A stretch of DNA of 64,000 bases from Mycobacterium interjectum. GTDB lineage: Bacteria; Actinomycetota; Actinomycetes; Mycobacteriales; Mycobacteriaceae. Position numbers and translations under genes: made by a program. Each line of letters opens with the position of its first letter. Within the stretch, counting starts at the first letter, position 1. The notes under the pieces were generated by a model, which was not told the origin of the DNA, ran no database searches, and saw only the letters and a program-made list of their open reading frames with translations. The stretch lies in contig LQPB01000032.1 of NCBI GenBank assembly GCA_002102225.1, positions 62,001-126,000 of the forward strand, written 5' to 3'. Positions 41,099 through 50,980 of the stretch are shown piece after piece.

Positions 41099-44000
41099 GT
41101 GAGCATCAAAGTTGCGCTGGAGCACCGCACCAGCTACACCTTTGACCGCCTGGTCCGGGTATACCCGCACGTGGTGCGGCTGCGCCCGGCGCCCCACTCC
41201 CGCACGGCCATCGAGGCGTATTCGTTGCGGGTCGAGCCGGGCGACCACTTCATCAACTGGCAGCAGGACGCGGTGGGCAACTTCCTTGCCCGGCTGGTGT
41301 TTCCGAATCCGATGAGCCGGCTGACCATCACCGTCGGGCTGATCGCCGACCTCAAGGTGACCAACCCCTTCGACTTCTTCATCGAGGACTGGGCCGAGAG
41401 TTGGCCCGCCGGCGGGTGGACCTATCCCAAGGCGCTGGCCGACGACCTCAAGCCCTACCTCCGGCCCGTCGACGAGGACGGCCCGGATTCTGAAGGCTCG
41501 GGCCCCGGCGAGCTGGTGCGGGCGTGGCTGCAGAACTTCACTGTGCGCGCCGGCACCCGCACCATCGACTTCCTGGTCGCGCTCAACCGCGCCGTCAACG
41601 CCGACGTCGCCTACAGCCTGCGGATGGAACCCGGTGTGCAGACACCGGATTTCACGCTGCGCAACGGGGTGGGCTCGTGCCGGGACTCGGCGTGGCTGCT
41701 GGTCTCGATCCTGCGCCAGCTGGGGCTGGCCGCCCGGTTCGTGTCCGGCTATTTGGTGCAGCTGGCGTCCGACGTCGAGGCGCTCGACGGCCCGTCCGGG
41801 CCGGCCGCCGACTTCACCGATCTGCACGCGTGGACCGAGGTGTACATCCCCGGCGCGGGCTGGATCGGGCTGGACCCGACGTCGGGGCTGTTCGCCGGCG
41901 AGGGTCACATCCCACTGGCGGCCACGCCCCACCCGGCGAGCGCGGCGCCCATCAGCGGCGGCACCGAACCGTGCGAATCGACGTTGGAATTCTCCAACAC
42001 CGTCACCCGCGTGCACGAGGACCCGCGCGTCACCCTGCCCTACCCCGACGAGGCCTGGTGGACGATCTGCGACGTCGGGCGGCGCGTCGACGAGCGGCTG
42101 GCCGCCGCCGACGTCCGGCTGACCATGGGCGGGGAGCCGACGTTCGTCTCGGTGGACAATCAGGTGGACGAGGAGTGGACGACCGCCGCCGACGGCCCGC
42201 ACAAGCGCCAGCGCGCCTCGGATCTGGCCGCCCGGCTGAAGCGGGCGTGGGCCCCGCAGGGGCTGATCCAGCGCGGGCAGGGCCGGTGGTACCCGGGGGA
42301 ACCGTTGCCGCGCTGGCAGATTGCCCTCTACTGGCGCACCGACGGGCGGCCGCTGTGGACCGACGGCGCGCTGCTGGCCGACCCCTGGGACGGGTCGCCC
42401 GGGCTGCAGCAGGGTGACGCCGCCCACGACGTGCTGGCCGGGGTCGCCGACGGCTTCGGGCTGCCGAGCTCCCAGGTCCGGCCGGCCTACGAGGACCCGC
42501 TGGCCCGGCTGGCCGCCAAGGTGCGCAAGCCCCACGGCGACCCGGTCGAATCGGGCGACGACCTCGGCACGGACACCCCCGACGGGCGCGCCGCACTGCT
42601 GGCGCGCCTCGACGAATCCACCACGGCCCCGGCGGCTTTCGTGTTGCCGCTGCACCGCCGCGACGACGACCTGGGCTGGGCCAGCGCGAACTGGCGGCTG
42701 CGCCGCGGCCGGATCGTGTTGCTGGAAGGCGATTCCCCGGCGGGCCTGCGGCTGCCGCTGGATTCGATCAGCTGGCGGACGCCACGGCCGCGGTTCGACG
42801 CCGATCCCCTGGCCGCGCCGGGCGAGCTCGCGGTGGACGCCGCGAGCGACGCCGTCGTCGTCGATCCCGGCTCGGCGCCGCCGACCGCGATGGTCGCCGA
42901 GGTCCGCCGCGGGCTGCTGTACGTCTTCCTGCCGCCCACCGAGGCGCTGGAACACTTCGTGGACCTCGTCGCCCGGGTCGAGGCCGCCGCGGCCAAGGCG
43001 GACTGCCCGGTGGTGATCGAGGGCTACGGCCCGCCGCCGGACCCGCGGCTGAGGTCGGTGACCATCACCCCCGACCCGGGCGTCATCGAGGTCAACGTGC
43101 CGCCCACCGCCAGCTTCGCCGAACAGACCCAGCTGCTGGAGAGCCTCTACGAACAGGCCCGCCTGGCCCGGCTGTCCACCGAGTCGTTCGACGTCGACGG
43201 CACCCACGGCGGCACCGGCGGGGGCAACCACATCACCCTCGGCGGCGTGACGCCCGCCGATTCGCCGCTGCTGCGCCGCCCCGACCTGCTGGTCTCGCTG
43301 CTGACCTACTGGCAGCGCCACCCGGCGCTGTCCTACCTGTTCGCCGGGCGATTCGTCGGCACCACCTCGCAGGCCCCGCGGGTCGACGAGGGGCGCGCCG
43401 AGGCGCTCTACGAGCTGGAGATCGCGTTCGCCGAGATCGCGCGGCTGTGCGCCGGCGGGGCCGCCAAGCCGTGGGTGACCGACCGCGCGCTGCGCCACCT
43501 GCTCACCGACATCACCGGCAACACCCACCGCGCCGAGTTCTGCATCGACAAGCTGTACAGCCCCGACGGCCCCCGCGGCAGGCTCGGCCTGCTGGAGCTG
43601 CGCGGCTTCGAGATGCCGCCGCACCTGCGCATGGCGATGGTGCAGTCGCTGCTGGTGCGCTCGCTGGTGGCGTGGTTCTGGGACGAACCGCTGCGCGCCC
43701 CGCTGATCCGGCACGGCGCCAACCTGCATGGGCGATACCTGTTGCCGCACTTCCTGATTCATGACATCGCCGACGTCGCCGCCGACCTGCGCGCGCACGG
43801 CATCCCCTTCGAGACCAGCTGGCTGGACCCGTTCACCGAGTTCCGCTTCCCGCGCATCGGCACCGCGGTCTTCGACGGCGTGGAGATCGAGCTGCGCGGG
43901 GCGATCGAACCGTGGAACACCCTCGGGGAGGAGTCCACCGCCACCGGCACCGCGCGCTACGTCGATTCCTCGGTCGAACGCATCCAGGTTCGCATCATCG

Positions 44001-44422
44001 GCGCCGACCGCCACCGCTACCTGGTGACGGCCAACGGCTACCCGGTGCCGTTGCTGGCCACCGACAACCCCGACATCCACGTCGGTGGCGTGCGGTTCAA
44101 GGCCTGGCAGCCGCCCAGCGCGCTGCACCCGACCATCAGCACCGACGTGCCCCTGCAGTTCGAGCTGGTCGACCTCACCACCGGGACGTCGCGCGGCGGC
44201 TGCACCTATCACGTCGCCCACCCCGGCGGCCGCGCCTACGACGAGCCGCCGGTCAACGCCGTCGAGGCCGAGTCGCGCCGCGCCCGCCGCTTCGAGGCGA
44301 CCGGCTTCACCCCGGGCAAGCTCGATCTGGCCGCCATCAGGGAGCGCCAGGCCAGGATCCTCACCGACATCGGCGCGCCGGGCATCCTCGACCTGCGCCG
44401 CGTCCGTACCGTGCAGCAGTAA
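41099..44422 (+). CDS. Transglutaminase-like / DUF2126 protein (Rv2566-like)
   Basis: A 1107-residue cytoplasmic protein. Residues 1-130 form a transglutaminase N-terminal domain; residues about 185-262 form a transglutaminase-like core with catalytic Cys194 (GSCRDSAW), His243 (DLHAWTEV) and Asp259 (WIGLDPTSG). From about residue 330 to the end is DUF2126, with GTGGGNHITLGG and ELRGFEMPPHLRM. The enzyme probably cleaves or forms amide bonds, but the substrate is unknown. GTG 41099; its TAA shares one base with the next ATG (TAATG), so it is coupled to the ATP-grasp gene. Confidence 0.9.
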   Translation: MSIKVALEHRTSYTFDRLVRVYPHVVRLRPAPHSRTAIEAYSLRVEPGDHFINWQQDAVGNFLARLVFPNPMSRLTITVGLIADLKVTNPFDFFIEDWAESWPAGGWTYPKALADDLKPYLRPVDEDGPDSEGSGPGELVRAWLQNFTVRAGTRTIDFLVALNRAVNADVAYSLRMEPGVQTPDFTLRNGVGSCRDSAWLLVSILRQLGLAARFVSGYLVQLASDVEALDGPSGPAADFTDLHAWTEVYIPGAGWIGLDPTSGLFAGEGHIPLAATPHPASAAPISGGTEPCESTLEFSNTVTRVHEDPRVTLPYPDEAWWTICDVGRRVDERLAAADVRLTMGGEPTFVSVDNQVDEEWTTAADGPHKRQRASDLAARLKRAWAPQGLIQRGQGRWYPGEPLPRWQIALYWRTDGRPLWTDGALLADPWDGSPGLQQGDAAHDVLAGVADGFGLPSSQVRPAYEDPLARLAAKVRKPHGDPVESGDDLGTDTPDGRAALLARLDESTTAPAAFVLPLHRRDDDLGWASANWRLRRGRIVLLEGDSPAGLRLPLDSISWRTPRPRFDADPLAAPGELAVDAASDAVVVDPGSAPPTAMVAEVRRGLLYVFLPPTEALEHFVDLVARVEAAAAKADCPVVIEGYGPPPDPRLRSVTITPDPGVIEVNVPPTASFAEQTQLLESLYEQARLARLSTESFDVDGTHGGTGGGNHITLGGVTPADSPLLRRPDLLVSLLTYWQRHPALSYLFAGRFVGTTSQAPRVDEGRAEALYELEIAFAEIARLCAGGAAKPWVTDRALRHLLTDITGNTHRAEFCIDKLYSPDGPRGRLGLLELRGFEMPPHLRMAMVQSLLVRSLVAWFWDEPLRAPLIRHGANLHGRYLLPHFLIHDIADVAADLRAHGIPFETSWLDPFTEFRFPRIGTAVFDGVEIELRGAIEPWNTLGEESTATGTARYVDSSVERIQVRIIGADRHRYLVTANGYPVPLLATDNPDIHVGGVRFKAWQPPSALHPTISTDVPLQFELVDLTTGTSRGGCTYHVAHPGGRAYDEPPVNAVEAESRRARRFEATGFTPGKLDLAAIRERQARILTDIGAPGILDLRRVRTVQQ

Positions 44423-47058
44423 TGGCGCTTCCGAACACGGCACTGGACACCGGCGGCCACTACGACGCGGACCGGCTGCTGGCCGGGTACCGGGCCGCGC
44501 GGGCCCAGGAGGCGCTGTTCGACCTGCGGCACGGCCCGGGCATCGGCTACGACGAGCTGCTCGACCGCGAGGGCAACGTGCGGCCGGCGTGGTCGGAGCT
44601 GGCCGACGCCGTCGCCGACCGCGGCCGGGCCGGGCTCAACCGGCTGCGCTCGGTGGTGGAAAGCCTGGTCGACAACGACGGCATCACCTACACCGAGGTC
44701 GACGCGGGCCGCGACGGCGCTCACGCGCTGGAGCCCCGGCCCTGGCGTCTGGACGCGCTGCCGATCGTGGTCTCCGCGGCCGATTGGGAAGCCCTGGAGG
44801 CCGGGCTGGTGCAGCGCTCGCGGCTGCTCGACGCCGTGCTGGCCGATCTGTACGGCCCGCGCACCCTGCTCACCGAGGGCGCCCTGCCGCCGCAGCTGGT
44901 CTTCGGGCACCCGGGTTACGTGCGGCCCGCCAACGGCATCGAGGTTCCCGGACACCACCAGCTGTTCATGCACGGCTGCGACGTCAGCCGGCTGCCCGGC
45001 GGCGGCTTTCAGGTCAACGCCGACTGGACGCAGGCGCCGTCGGGCGCCGGGTACGCGCTGGCCGACCGCCGCGTGGTGGCGCACTCGATTCCGGACCTCT
45101 ACGAACGGATCGCGCCGCGGCCCACGACGCCGTTCGCGCAGGCGCTGCGGCTGGCGCTCATCGACGCCGCGCCCGACGTCGCGCAGGACCCCGTCGTCGT
45201 GGTGCTCAGCCCGGGCATCTATTCGGAGACCGCCTTCGACCAGGCGTACCTGGCCACCCTGCTGGGCTTCCCGCTGGTGGAGAGCGCGGACCTGGTGGTG
45301 CGCGACGGCAAGTTGTGGATGCGCTCACTGGGCACGCTGAAACGCGTCGACGTCGTCCTGCGCCGGGTCGACGCGCAGTACGCCGATCCGCTGGATCTGC
45401 GCGCCGATTCCCGCCTCGGCGTCGTCGGCCTGGTGGAGGCGGTGCACCGCGGGACGGTGACGGTGGTCAACACGCTGGGCAGCGGCATCCTGGAAAGCCC
45501 GGGGCTGCTGCGGTTCCTGCCCGAGCTGGCCGAGCGGTTGCTCGGCGAGGAGCCGCTGCTGCACACCGCGCCGGTGTACTGGGGCGGCGTCGCGGCCGAA
45601 CGCTCGCACCTGCTGGCCAACCTGTCGTCGCTGTTGATCAAGTCCACCGTCGGGGGCAACACCCTGGTCGGGCCGACGCTTTCGTCGGCGCAACTGGCCG
45701 AGCTGGCCGCGCGCATCGAGGACATGCCGTGGCAGTGGGTCGGCCAGGAGCTGCCGCAGTTCTCGTCGGCGCCCACCGACCATGCCGGCGTGTTGTCCTC
45801 GGCCGGTGTCGGGATGCGGTTGTTCACCGTGGCCCAGCGCGGCGGCTACGCCCCGATGATCGGCGGCGCCGGTTACGTGCTGGCCCCCGGGCCCTCGGCG
45901 TACACGCTGAAAACCGTTGCGGCAAAGGATGTCTGGGTGCGGCCGACGGAGCGGGCGCGCGCCGAGACCGTGACCCTGCCGTCGGCGCCCGAACCGGCGA
46001 AGACCGCCGCCGGGACGTGGGGGGTCAGCTCGCCGCGCGTGCTGTCCGACCTGTTCTGGATGGGCCGCTACGGCGAGCGCGCCGAGCAGATGGCCCGGCT
46101 GCTCATCGTCGCCCGCGATCGCTTCCACGTCTACCGGCACCACCAGGACATCGAGGAGAGCGAATGCGTGCCGGTGCTGATGGCCGCCCTGGGCCGAATC
46201 ACCGGCAACGACACCGGGTTTGGCGGCGACGGGGCCGAGATGATCGCCGTCGCGCCCTCCACGCTGTGGTCGCTGACCGTGGACACCGACCGGGCCGGAT
46301 CGCTGGTGCAGTCGGTGGAGGGGCTGGCGCTGGCCGCCCGCGCGGTGCGCGACCAGTTGTCCAACGACACCTGGACGGTGTTGGCCGGGGTGGAGCGCGC
46401 GCTGGCGCTGCGGCCGGAGCCGCCGGACTCGCTGGCCGAGGCCGACGCCCTGCTGGCCTCGGCGCAGGCGCAGACGCTGGCCGGGATGCTGACGCTGTCG
46501 GGGGTGGCCGGCGAGTCGATGGTGCGCGACGTCGGCTGGACGATGATGGACATCGGCAAGCGCATCGAGCGCGGCCTGTGGCTGACCGCGCTGTTGCGGG
46601 CCACGGTGACCGACGTCCGCGGGGCCCCCGCCGAGCAGACGATCATCGAGGCGACGCTGGTGGCGTGCGAATCGTCGGTGAGCTACCGGCGCCGCACCGT
46701 CGGCAAGGTCAGCGTCGCCGCGGTGGCCGAGCTGATGCTGTACGACACCAGCAACCCGCGCTCGCTGCTGTATCAGCTGGAGCGACTGCGGACCGACCTC
46801 AAGGACCTGCCGAGCTCGTCGGGGTCATCGCGCCCCGAGCGGCTGATCGAGGAGATCGGCACCCTGTTGCGCCGGTCGCACCCCGAACAGCTGGAAGCCG
46901 TCAGCGACGGGCGCCGAAAGGTGCTGGCCGAACTGCTGGACGCCATCCACTCCGAGCTGCGCGAGTTGGCCGAGGTCATCACCGAAACGCAGTTGCGGTT
47001 GCCGGGCGGGATCCAGCCGCTGTGGGGCCCCGACGAGCGCCGGGTCATGCCTGCCTAG
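44422..47058 (+). CDS. Circularly permuted ATP-grasp + alpha-E fusion (Rv2567-like)
   Basis: An 878-residue protein. The N-terminal half (about 60-480) is a circularly permuted ATP-grasp ligase, with PGHHQLFMHGCDVSRLPGGGF, ADRRVVAHSIPDLYERI, and SPGIYSETAFDQAYLA. The C-terminal part (about 520-860) is an alpha-E (DUF403) domain starting LSDLFWMGRYGERAEQMARLL. ATP-grasp enzymes of this type are predicted amide ligases. Coupled to the upstream transglutaminase gene by TAATG. Product unknown. Confidence 0.9.
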   Translation: MALPNTALDTGGHYDADRLLAGYRAARAQEALFDLRHGPGIGYDELLDREGNVRPAWSELADAVADRGRAGLNRLRSVVESLVDNDGITYTEVDAGRDGAHALEPRPWRLDALPIVVSAADWEALEAGLVQRSRLLDAVLADLYGPRTLLTEGALPPQLVFGHPGYVRPANGIEVPGHHQLFMHGCDVSRLPGGGFQVNADWTQAPSGAGYALADRRVVAHSIPDLYERIAPRPTTPFAQALRLALIDAAPDVAQDPVVVVLSPGIYSETAFDQAYLATLLGFPLVESADLVVRDGKLWMRSLGTLKRVDVVLRRVDAQYADPLDLRADSRLGVVGLVEAVHRGTVTVVNTLGSGILESPGLLRFLPELAERLLGEEPLLHTAPVYWGGVAAERSHLLANLSSLLIKSTVGGNTLVGPTLSSAQLAELAARIEDMPWQWVGQELPQFSSAPTDHAGVLSSAGVGMRLFTVAQRGGYAPMIGGAGYVLAPGPSAYTLKTVAAKDVWVRPTERARAETVTLPSAPEPAKTAAGTWGVSSPRVLSDLFWMGRYGERAEQMARLLIVARDRFHVYRHHQDIEESECVPVLMAALGRITGNDTGFGGDGAEMIAVAPSTLWSLTVDTDRAGSLVQSVEGLALAARAVRDQLSNDTWTVLAGVERALALRPEPPDSLAEADALLASAQAQTLAGMLTLSGVAGESMVRDVGWTMMDIGKRIERGLWLTALLRATVTDVRGAPAEQTIIEATLVACESSVSYRRRTVGKVSVAAVAELMLYDTSNPRSLLYQLERLRTDLKDLPSSSGSSRPERLIEEIGTLLRRSHPEQLEAVSDGRRKVLAELLDAIHSELRELAEVITETQLRLPGGIQPLWGPDERRVMPA

Positions 47059-47065
47059 CCAGCCA

Positions 47066-48121
47066 CTAGCCCGCGACGGCCGCGGGCCCGCTCATCGCCG
47101 AGGTCACCTCGGCGATCACGTCGTGGATGAACTGCATCTTGTCCAGCACGGCCACCGGCAGCACGAACGGGTACAGGTCGTCATGCCCCATCGAGCGGTT
47201 CACCATGTTCAGCGACCACGACACCGGCAGCCACATCTCGATGATGGTGGGAAAGGCGCTGGGGCCCAACGGCGTACGGTCGAAGGTCGCCGACGCCGGC
47301 GCGAACCCGCACCACGCCGAGGTGTCCAGGGTGTCGCGGATGTGCAGGTAGTGGGCGAACGTCTCGGCCCAATCCTCGGCGGCGTGCATGGTCGCGTACG
47401 AGGACACGAAGCTTTCCTGCCAACCGTCGGGCGCGCCCTCGTTGTAGTGCCGGTCCAGCGCCGCTTGGTAGTCCGCGTCGGGATCGCCGAACAGCTCGGT
47501 GAACCGCGCCACGTACTCGCTCGACGGGGTGATCAGCCGGTAGAAGTAGTAGTGCCCGACCTCGTGGCGAAAGTGCCCGAGCAGCGTCCGGTAGGGCTCC
47601 TCCATCTCGACCCGCAGCTGCTCGCGGTGCACGTCGTCGCCCTCGGCCAGATCGATTGTGATGACGCCGTTCTCGTGCCCGGTGAGCACCTTCTCGTGCG
47701 CGCTGGACAGCAGGCGAAAGCCCAGCCCGTAATCCGGGTCACGGTCACGCCCGATGATCGGCAACTTCATTTCGTGCAGCTCGGCGATCAGCCGCCGCTT
47801 GGCCGCCTCGGCGCGGGCGAACGCGGCCAGGCCGTCGGTGTCGGCGTCGTTGGGGCGCTCCAGCGTGAGCGCGCACGACGCGCACAGGCCGCCGGCAAGG
47901 TGGGTGGGGACGAGCCAATTGCATTCGGCGAGATGGCGATTGGCGCACAGCTCGTATTCGGCGGCGCTGACGAAGCCGGCGCGGTCGGCCTCGTCGCCGG
48001 TGGTGATCACCAGCAGGGCCATCTGCTCGAGTGAGAAACCCAGCGCGCTGCCGCACGCCAGGCACGCCGAGTTCTCGAACGTCAGACGCTGGCCGCAGTT
48101 GGGGCAGTGGAAGTCACGCAT
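47066..48121 (-). CDS. Zinc-ribbon / putative zinc metallopeptidase protein (Rv2568c-like)
   Basis: A 351-residue protein with an N-terminal zinc ribbon (CPNCGQ then CLACG) and a later Cys pair (LCASC). A metal site HEVGHYYFYRL near residue 200, with downstream acidic and aromatic residues (AEDWAETFAHYLHI), resembles HExxH peptidases although the motif reads HEVGH. ATG 48121 overlaps the following transglutaminase gene's stop by 8 bases. Its partners are the Rv2566-like, Rv2567-like and Rv2569c-like proteins. Proteolytic activity is inferred only. Confidence 0.85.
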   Translation of the reverse strand: MRDFHCPNCGQRLTFENSACLACGSALGFSLEQMALLVITTGDEADRAGFVSAAEYELCANRHLAECNWLVPTHLAGGLCASCALTLERPNDADTDGLAAFARAEAAKRRLIAELHEMKLPIIGRDRDPDYGLGFRLLSSAHEKVLTGHENGVITIDLAEGDDVHREQLRVEMEEPYRTLLGHFRHEVGHYYFYRLITPSSEYVARFTELFGDPDADYQAALDRHYNEGAPDGWQESFVSSYATMHAAEDWAETFAHYLHIRDTLDTSAWCGFAPASATFDRTPLGPSAFPTIIEMWLPVSWSLNMVNRSMGHDDLYPFVLPVAVLDKMQFIHDVIAEVTSAMSGPAAVAG

Positions 48122-49058
48122 GCAAGGGGTCGCCTTCAATAGGGTCCGTGTAGGGCACCACGTCCACGGCGACGTCGATCACGCTGCGCTCGGAGTTGGT
48201 GTAGATGATGCCGCGCAGCGGCGGGACGTCGGCATAGTCGCGCCCGCGGCCCACGATGATGTACCGCTCGTCGACCAGCTGGTCGTTCGTCGGATCGAGC
48301 CCCAGCCACTCGAACTGACCCGGCTGCTGAGGGGTCCACACCGCCGCCCAGGCGTGCGTCGCGTCGATACCGATCATCCGATCCTTCCCCGGGGGCGGGT
48401 CGGTGGCCAGATATCCGGACACATAGCTGGCCGCCAAACCGTTGGCTCGCAGGCAGGCGATCGCCAACCTCGCAAAGTCCTGGCATACCCCTTCCCGGGC
48501 CGCCAGAACCTCGTTGACCCCGGTGGAAATCGTCGTCGACCCCGAGCGGTAGGTGAAGTCCGCGAAAATCCGCGACGTGAGATCGCGCAGCACCTCCACC
48601 AGGGGGCGCTCGGGCAAGAAGCTGGGGGCCGCGTAGTCGCGCACCCCGTCCGTGATCTCCGGCGGGTTGAGGTCGAGGGCGAACTCGGTCGCCAGCGCTC
48701 CCCTGCGTCCGGCCGGCCGGGCGGCCTCCCACGGCTGCACCGCCGGCCCGCTGCTGTAGCGCTCCGGGGGCGGCGGATACACGTCGACGATGGAGTCGCT
48801 GGTGATCGTCAGGGCCTGGTGCGGCTGGGTGACGTGGAAGTAGGAGCTGATGTTGCCGTAGCTGTCGACGCTGGTGGAGCTGTCGGCGGGGGTCGGGTCG
48901 ATGGTCAGCACGTGGGCGACGCACCGCTGGCGTTGCGAGTCCCGCGGCGTGAGGAAGCCGCGACCATAAGAGCTGGTCACGACGTCGGAATAGCGGTACT
49001 CGGTGCGATGGGTGACCCGGTGCCGGCGGGCATCACCTCCCGGCAAGGCTTCTGACAC
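48114..49058 (-). CDS. Transglutaminase-like protein (Rv2569c-like)
   Basis: A 314-residue protein: N-terminal transglutaminase-associated beta domain (HRTEYRYSDVVTSSYGRGFL) and a core with catalytic Cys in REGVCQDFARLAI, His in ATHAWAAVW and Asp in WLGLDPTND. GTG 49058 is the start giving 314 residues, the length I recall for Rv2569c; no ATG lies in frame close by, and TTG 49043 is also possible. It starts 72 bases from the divergent YjbR-like gene. Confidence 0.85.
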   Translation of the reverse strand: MSEALPGGDARRHRVTHRTEYRYSDVVTSSYGRGFLTPRDSQRQRCVAHVLTIDPTPADSSTSVDSYGNISSYFHVTQPHQALTITSDSIVDVYPPPPERYSSGPAVQPWEAARPAGRRGALATEFALDLNPPEITDGVRDYAAPSFLPERPLVEVLRDLTSRIFADFTYRSGSTTISTGVNEVLAAREGVCQDFARLAIACLRANGLAASYVSGYLATDPPPGKDRMIGIDATHAWAAVWTPQQPGQFEWLGLDPTNDQLVDERYIIVGRGRDYADVPPLRGIIYTNSERSVIDVAVDVVPYTDPIEGDPLHA

Positions 49059-49130
49059 AAGGCTGATCCCACCACACCTCGTTTGCCGTTCGCGAGCCAA
49101 GCGCGCCATCTCGGGAGCACAATCGAAAGC

Positions 49131-49520
49131 GTGGCCACGTGGAACGACGTCGCCCGCATCGTTGGTGAGCTGGCACTTACCTCCGAGCCGTCACCGCACG
49201 AGTGGCGGGTCGGCAAGAAGTTGCTGGCGTGGGAGCGGCCACTGCGCCCGTCGGATCGCAAGACGCTGGCGGACAGCGGCGTCGAGCCGCCCGAGGGCGA
49301 CATCCTCGGCGTGCGGGTCTCCGATGAGGGCGTCAAGTTCGCGTTGATCGCCGACGAGCCCGGGGTCTACTTCACCACGCCGCATTTCGACGGCTATCCG
49401 GCGGTGCTGATCCGGCTGGGCGAGATCGGGGTGCGCGATCTCGTGGAGGTGATCACCGAGGCGTGGCTGACGCAGGCGCCGAAGAAACTCGTCCAGGAGT
49501 ACCTGGCCGATTCGCTATGA
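49131..49520 (+). CDS. MmcQ/YjbR-family DNA-binding-like protein (Rv2570-like)
   Basis: A 129-residue protein with the YjbR fold: WRVGKKLLAWERPL, ILGVRVSDEGVKFALIADEPGVYFTTPHFDGYPAVLIRL, and VITEAWLTQAPKKLVQEYL. Family members have a double-wing fold; the function is unknown. GTG 49131 follows CACAAT by 7 bases, a possible leaderless promoter. Convergent with the FUSC gene, overlapping its end by 6 bases. Confidence 0.85.
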   Translation: MATWNDVARIVGELALTSEPSPHEWRVGKKLLAWERPLRPSDRKTLADSGVEPPEGDILGVRVSDEGVKFALIADEPGVYFTTPHFDGYPAVLIRLGEIGVRDLVEVITEAWLTQAPKKLVQEYLADSL

Positions 49521-50543
49521 GCGCAGGTCGATAACCCGCTGCAGGTCGTCGACGCAGGCCTGGACGACGTCGGCGAGCACCACCTGGGTGCGTCCGTGGG
49601 CGAGGGCATGCAGCTCCGAAGCGTGGTAGCGCGCGGACGCGGTGTAGGCGCACGCCCCGGCCGGGTCGGAGTCGGCGAGGGCCGTCGCGGCCGCGAGCAC
49701 CACCAGCACCCTGTGCACCGGCTGCGGGAGCCGGGCGCGGCAGCCGTCGGCGCCGGGGGCGACGGCCCGGGCCAGCTCCAGCACCGAGCCGGCGAGCAGC
49801 GCCACGTGCACCCCCTGGTGGTCGGCGGCGCGCACGGCGTCGCGCAGCCCCCAGCGGCGCGGCGCGATCCGCACGACGTGGCGGGCCGTCGTGCGCGCCT
49901 CGAGGAGGTTCCCGAGCTGCTGGTGCACTCGGTCGACGGCCGACAGCGGCCAGTCGGGCGGGGCCTCGCGGCGCCCGGCGGCGAAGTCCGCGGCGCGCGA
50001 CAACACACCGTGCAGCACGCCCAGCACGCCGACGCGCGCGCTGCGCAACACCTGCAGCGGGTCGGCGGGGAACAGCAGGACGGCGAAGACGATCGCCACG
50101 GCGCCGCCGAGCAGCGCGTCGTAGATGCGTTCGAACCCGACGTTGCTGCGGTACAGGGCCAGCACCAGGATCGCCGAAATGGCGGTCTGATTGGCGAACA
50201 TCATGCCCTGGCCGATGTAGCCGTGACCGATGAACACCGCGACGAACAGCGCGATCAGCGCGGCGGCGCCGATCGCCACCGCCCCGGGGCCGAGCAGCGC
50301 CTGCACCAGGGTGCCGACCCCGATGCCCAGGGTCACGCCCACCATCATCTGGATCGCGCGCTGCGCGCGCAGCACGTTGCTGACCGACAGCGACACCGCG
50401 GCGGCGATGGGCGCGAAGAACGGCTGCGGGTGGCCGAGCAGGTCGTGCGTGAGGTACCAGGACAGGCCCGCGGCGACCGACGTCTGCAGGAGGGTGAACC
50501 AGACGGCGCGGAGCCGCTTGATGCCCGCGCGCGCCGCGTTCAC
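49515..50543 (-). CDS. FUSC-family aromatic acid exporter-like permease (Rv2571c-like)
   Basis: A 342-residue membrane protein with six to seven helices in the N-terminal half (for example VGTLVQALLGPGAVAIGAAA and AISAILVLALYRSNVGFE) and a helical cytoplasmic C-terminal half. The fusaric acid resistance (FUSC) family signature is in SVSNVLRAQRAIQMMVGVTLGIG. Likely an efflux permease for aromatic acids or amino-acid derivatives; the substrate is unknown. Starts just after the F420-type enzyme gene on the same strand. Confidence 0.85.
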   Translation of the reverse strand: MNAARAGIKRLRAVWFTLLQTSVAAGLSWYLTHDLLGHPQPFFAPIAAAVSLSVSNVLRAQRAIQMMVGVTLGIGVGTLVQALLGPGAVAIGAAALIALFVAVFIGHGYIGQGMMFANQTAISAILVLALYRSNVGFERIYDALLGGAVAIVFAVLLFPADPLQVLRSARVGVLGVLHGVLSRAADFAAGRREAPPDWPLSAVDRVHQQLGNLLEARTTARHVVRIAPRRWGLRDAVRAADHQGVHVALLAGSVLELARAVAPGADGCRARLPQPVHRVLVVLAAATALADSDPAGACAYTASARYHASELHALAHGRTQVVLADVVQACVDDLQRVIDLRS

Positions 50544-50548
50544 TGGGG

Positions 50549-50980
50549 TCAGGCCGGCTGCAACTCGAACAGCGGAATGACCCTGCTGGTCTTGGACTGG
50601 TACTCGGCGAACCCGGGTGATGCGGCGGCGACCTTCTCGAAGAGCACGTCGCGCTCGGCGGACGGCAGCTCGCGGGCGGTCACGTCGAACGCGTCCGTCC
50701 CGACCTCCACGTGCGCCGCCGGGTTGGCCCGCAGGTTGTGCACCCAGGCCGGGCTGACCGGGGCGCCGGCGAACGAGCCGATGATGATCAGCCTGCCGTC
50801 GATGCGGAAGTAGGCCAGCGGGTTGACCCGGGGCTGGCCCGACTTGGCGCCGGTGGTGGTGAGCAGCAACAGGTTGGCGCCCTCGAACTGGCCGCCGACC
50901 TTGCCGTCGTTGGCCCGGAATTCGTCGATGATGCTCGTGTTGAACGCGTTGATGGTGCCGGCGTCTGGAGTTTCAGTCAT
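50549..50980 (-). CDS. Deazaflavin (F420)-dependent nitroreductase-family protein
   Basis: A 143-residue split-barrel protein of the Ddn family: [23 protein letters not shown] and [27 protein letters not shown] are the family hallmarks that bind F420. Members reduce quinones or nitro compounds. ATG 50980 overlaps the aspS stop as ATGA, so it is translated with aspS. A physiological substrate cannot be assigned. Confidence 0.9.
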   Translation of the reverse strand: MTETPDAGTINAFNTSIIDEFRANDGKVGGQFEGANLLLLTTTGAKSGQPRVNPLAYFRIDGRLIIIGSFAGAPVSPAWVHNLRANPAAHVEVGTDAFDVTARELPSAERDVLFEKVAAASPGFAEYQSKTSRVIPLFELQPA

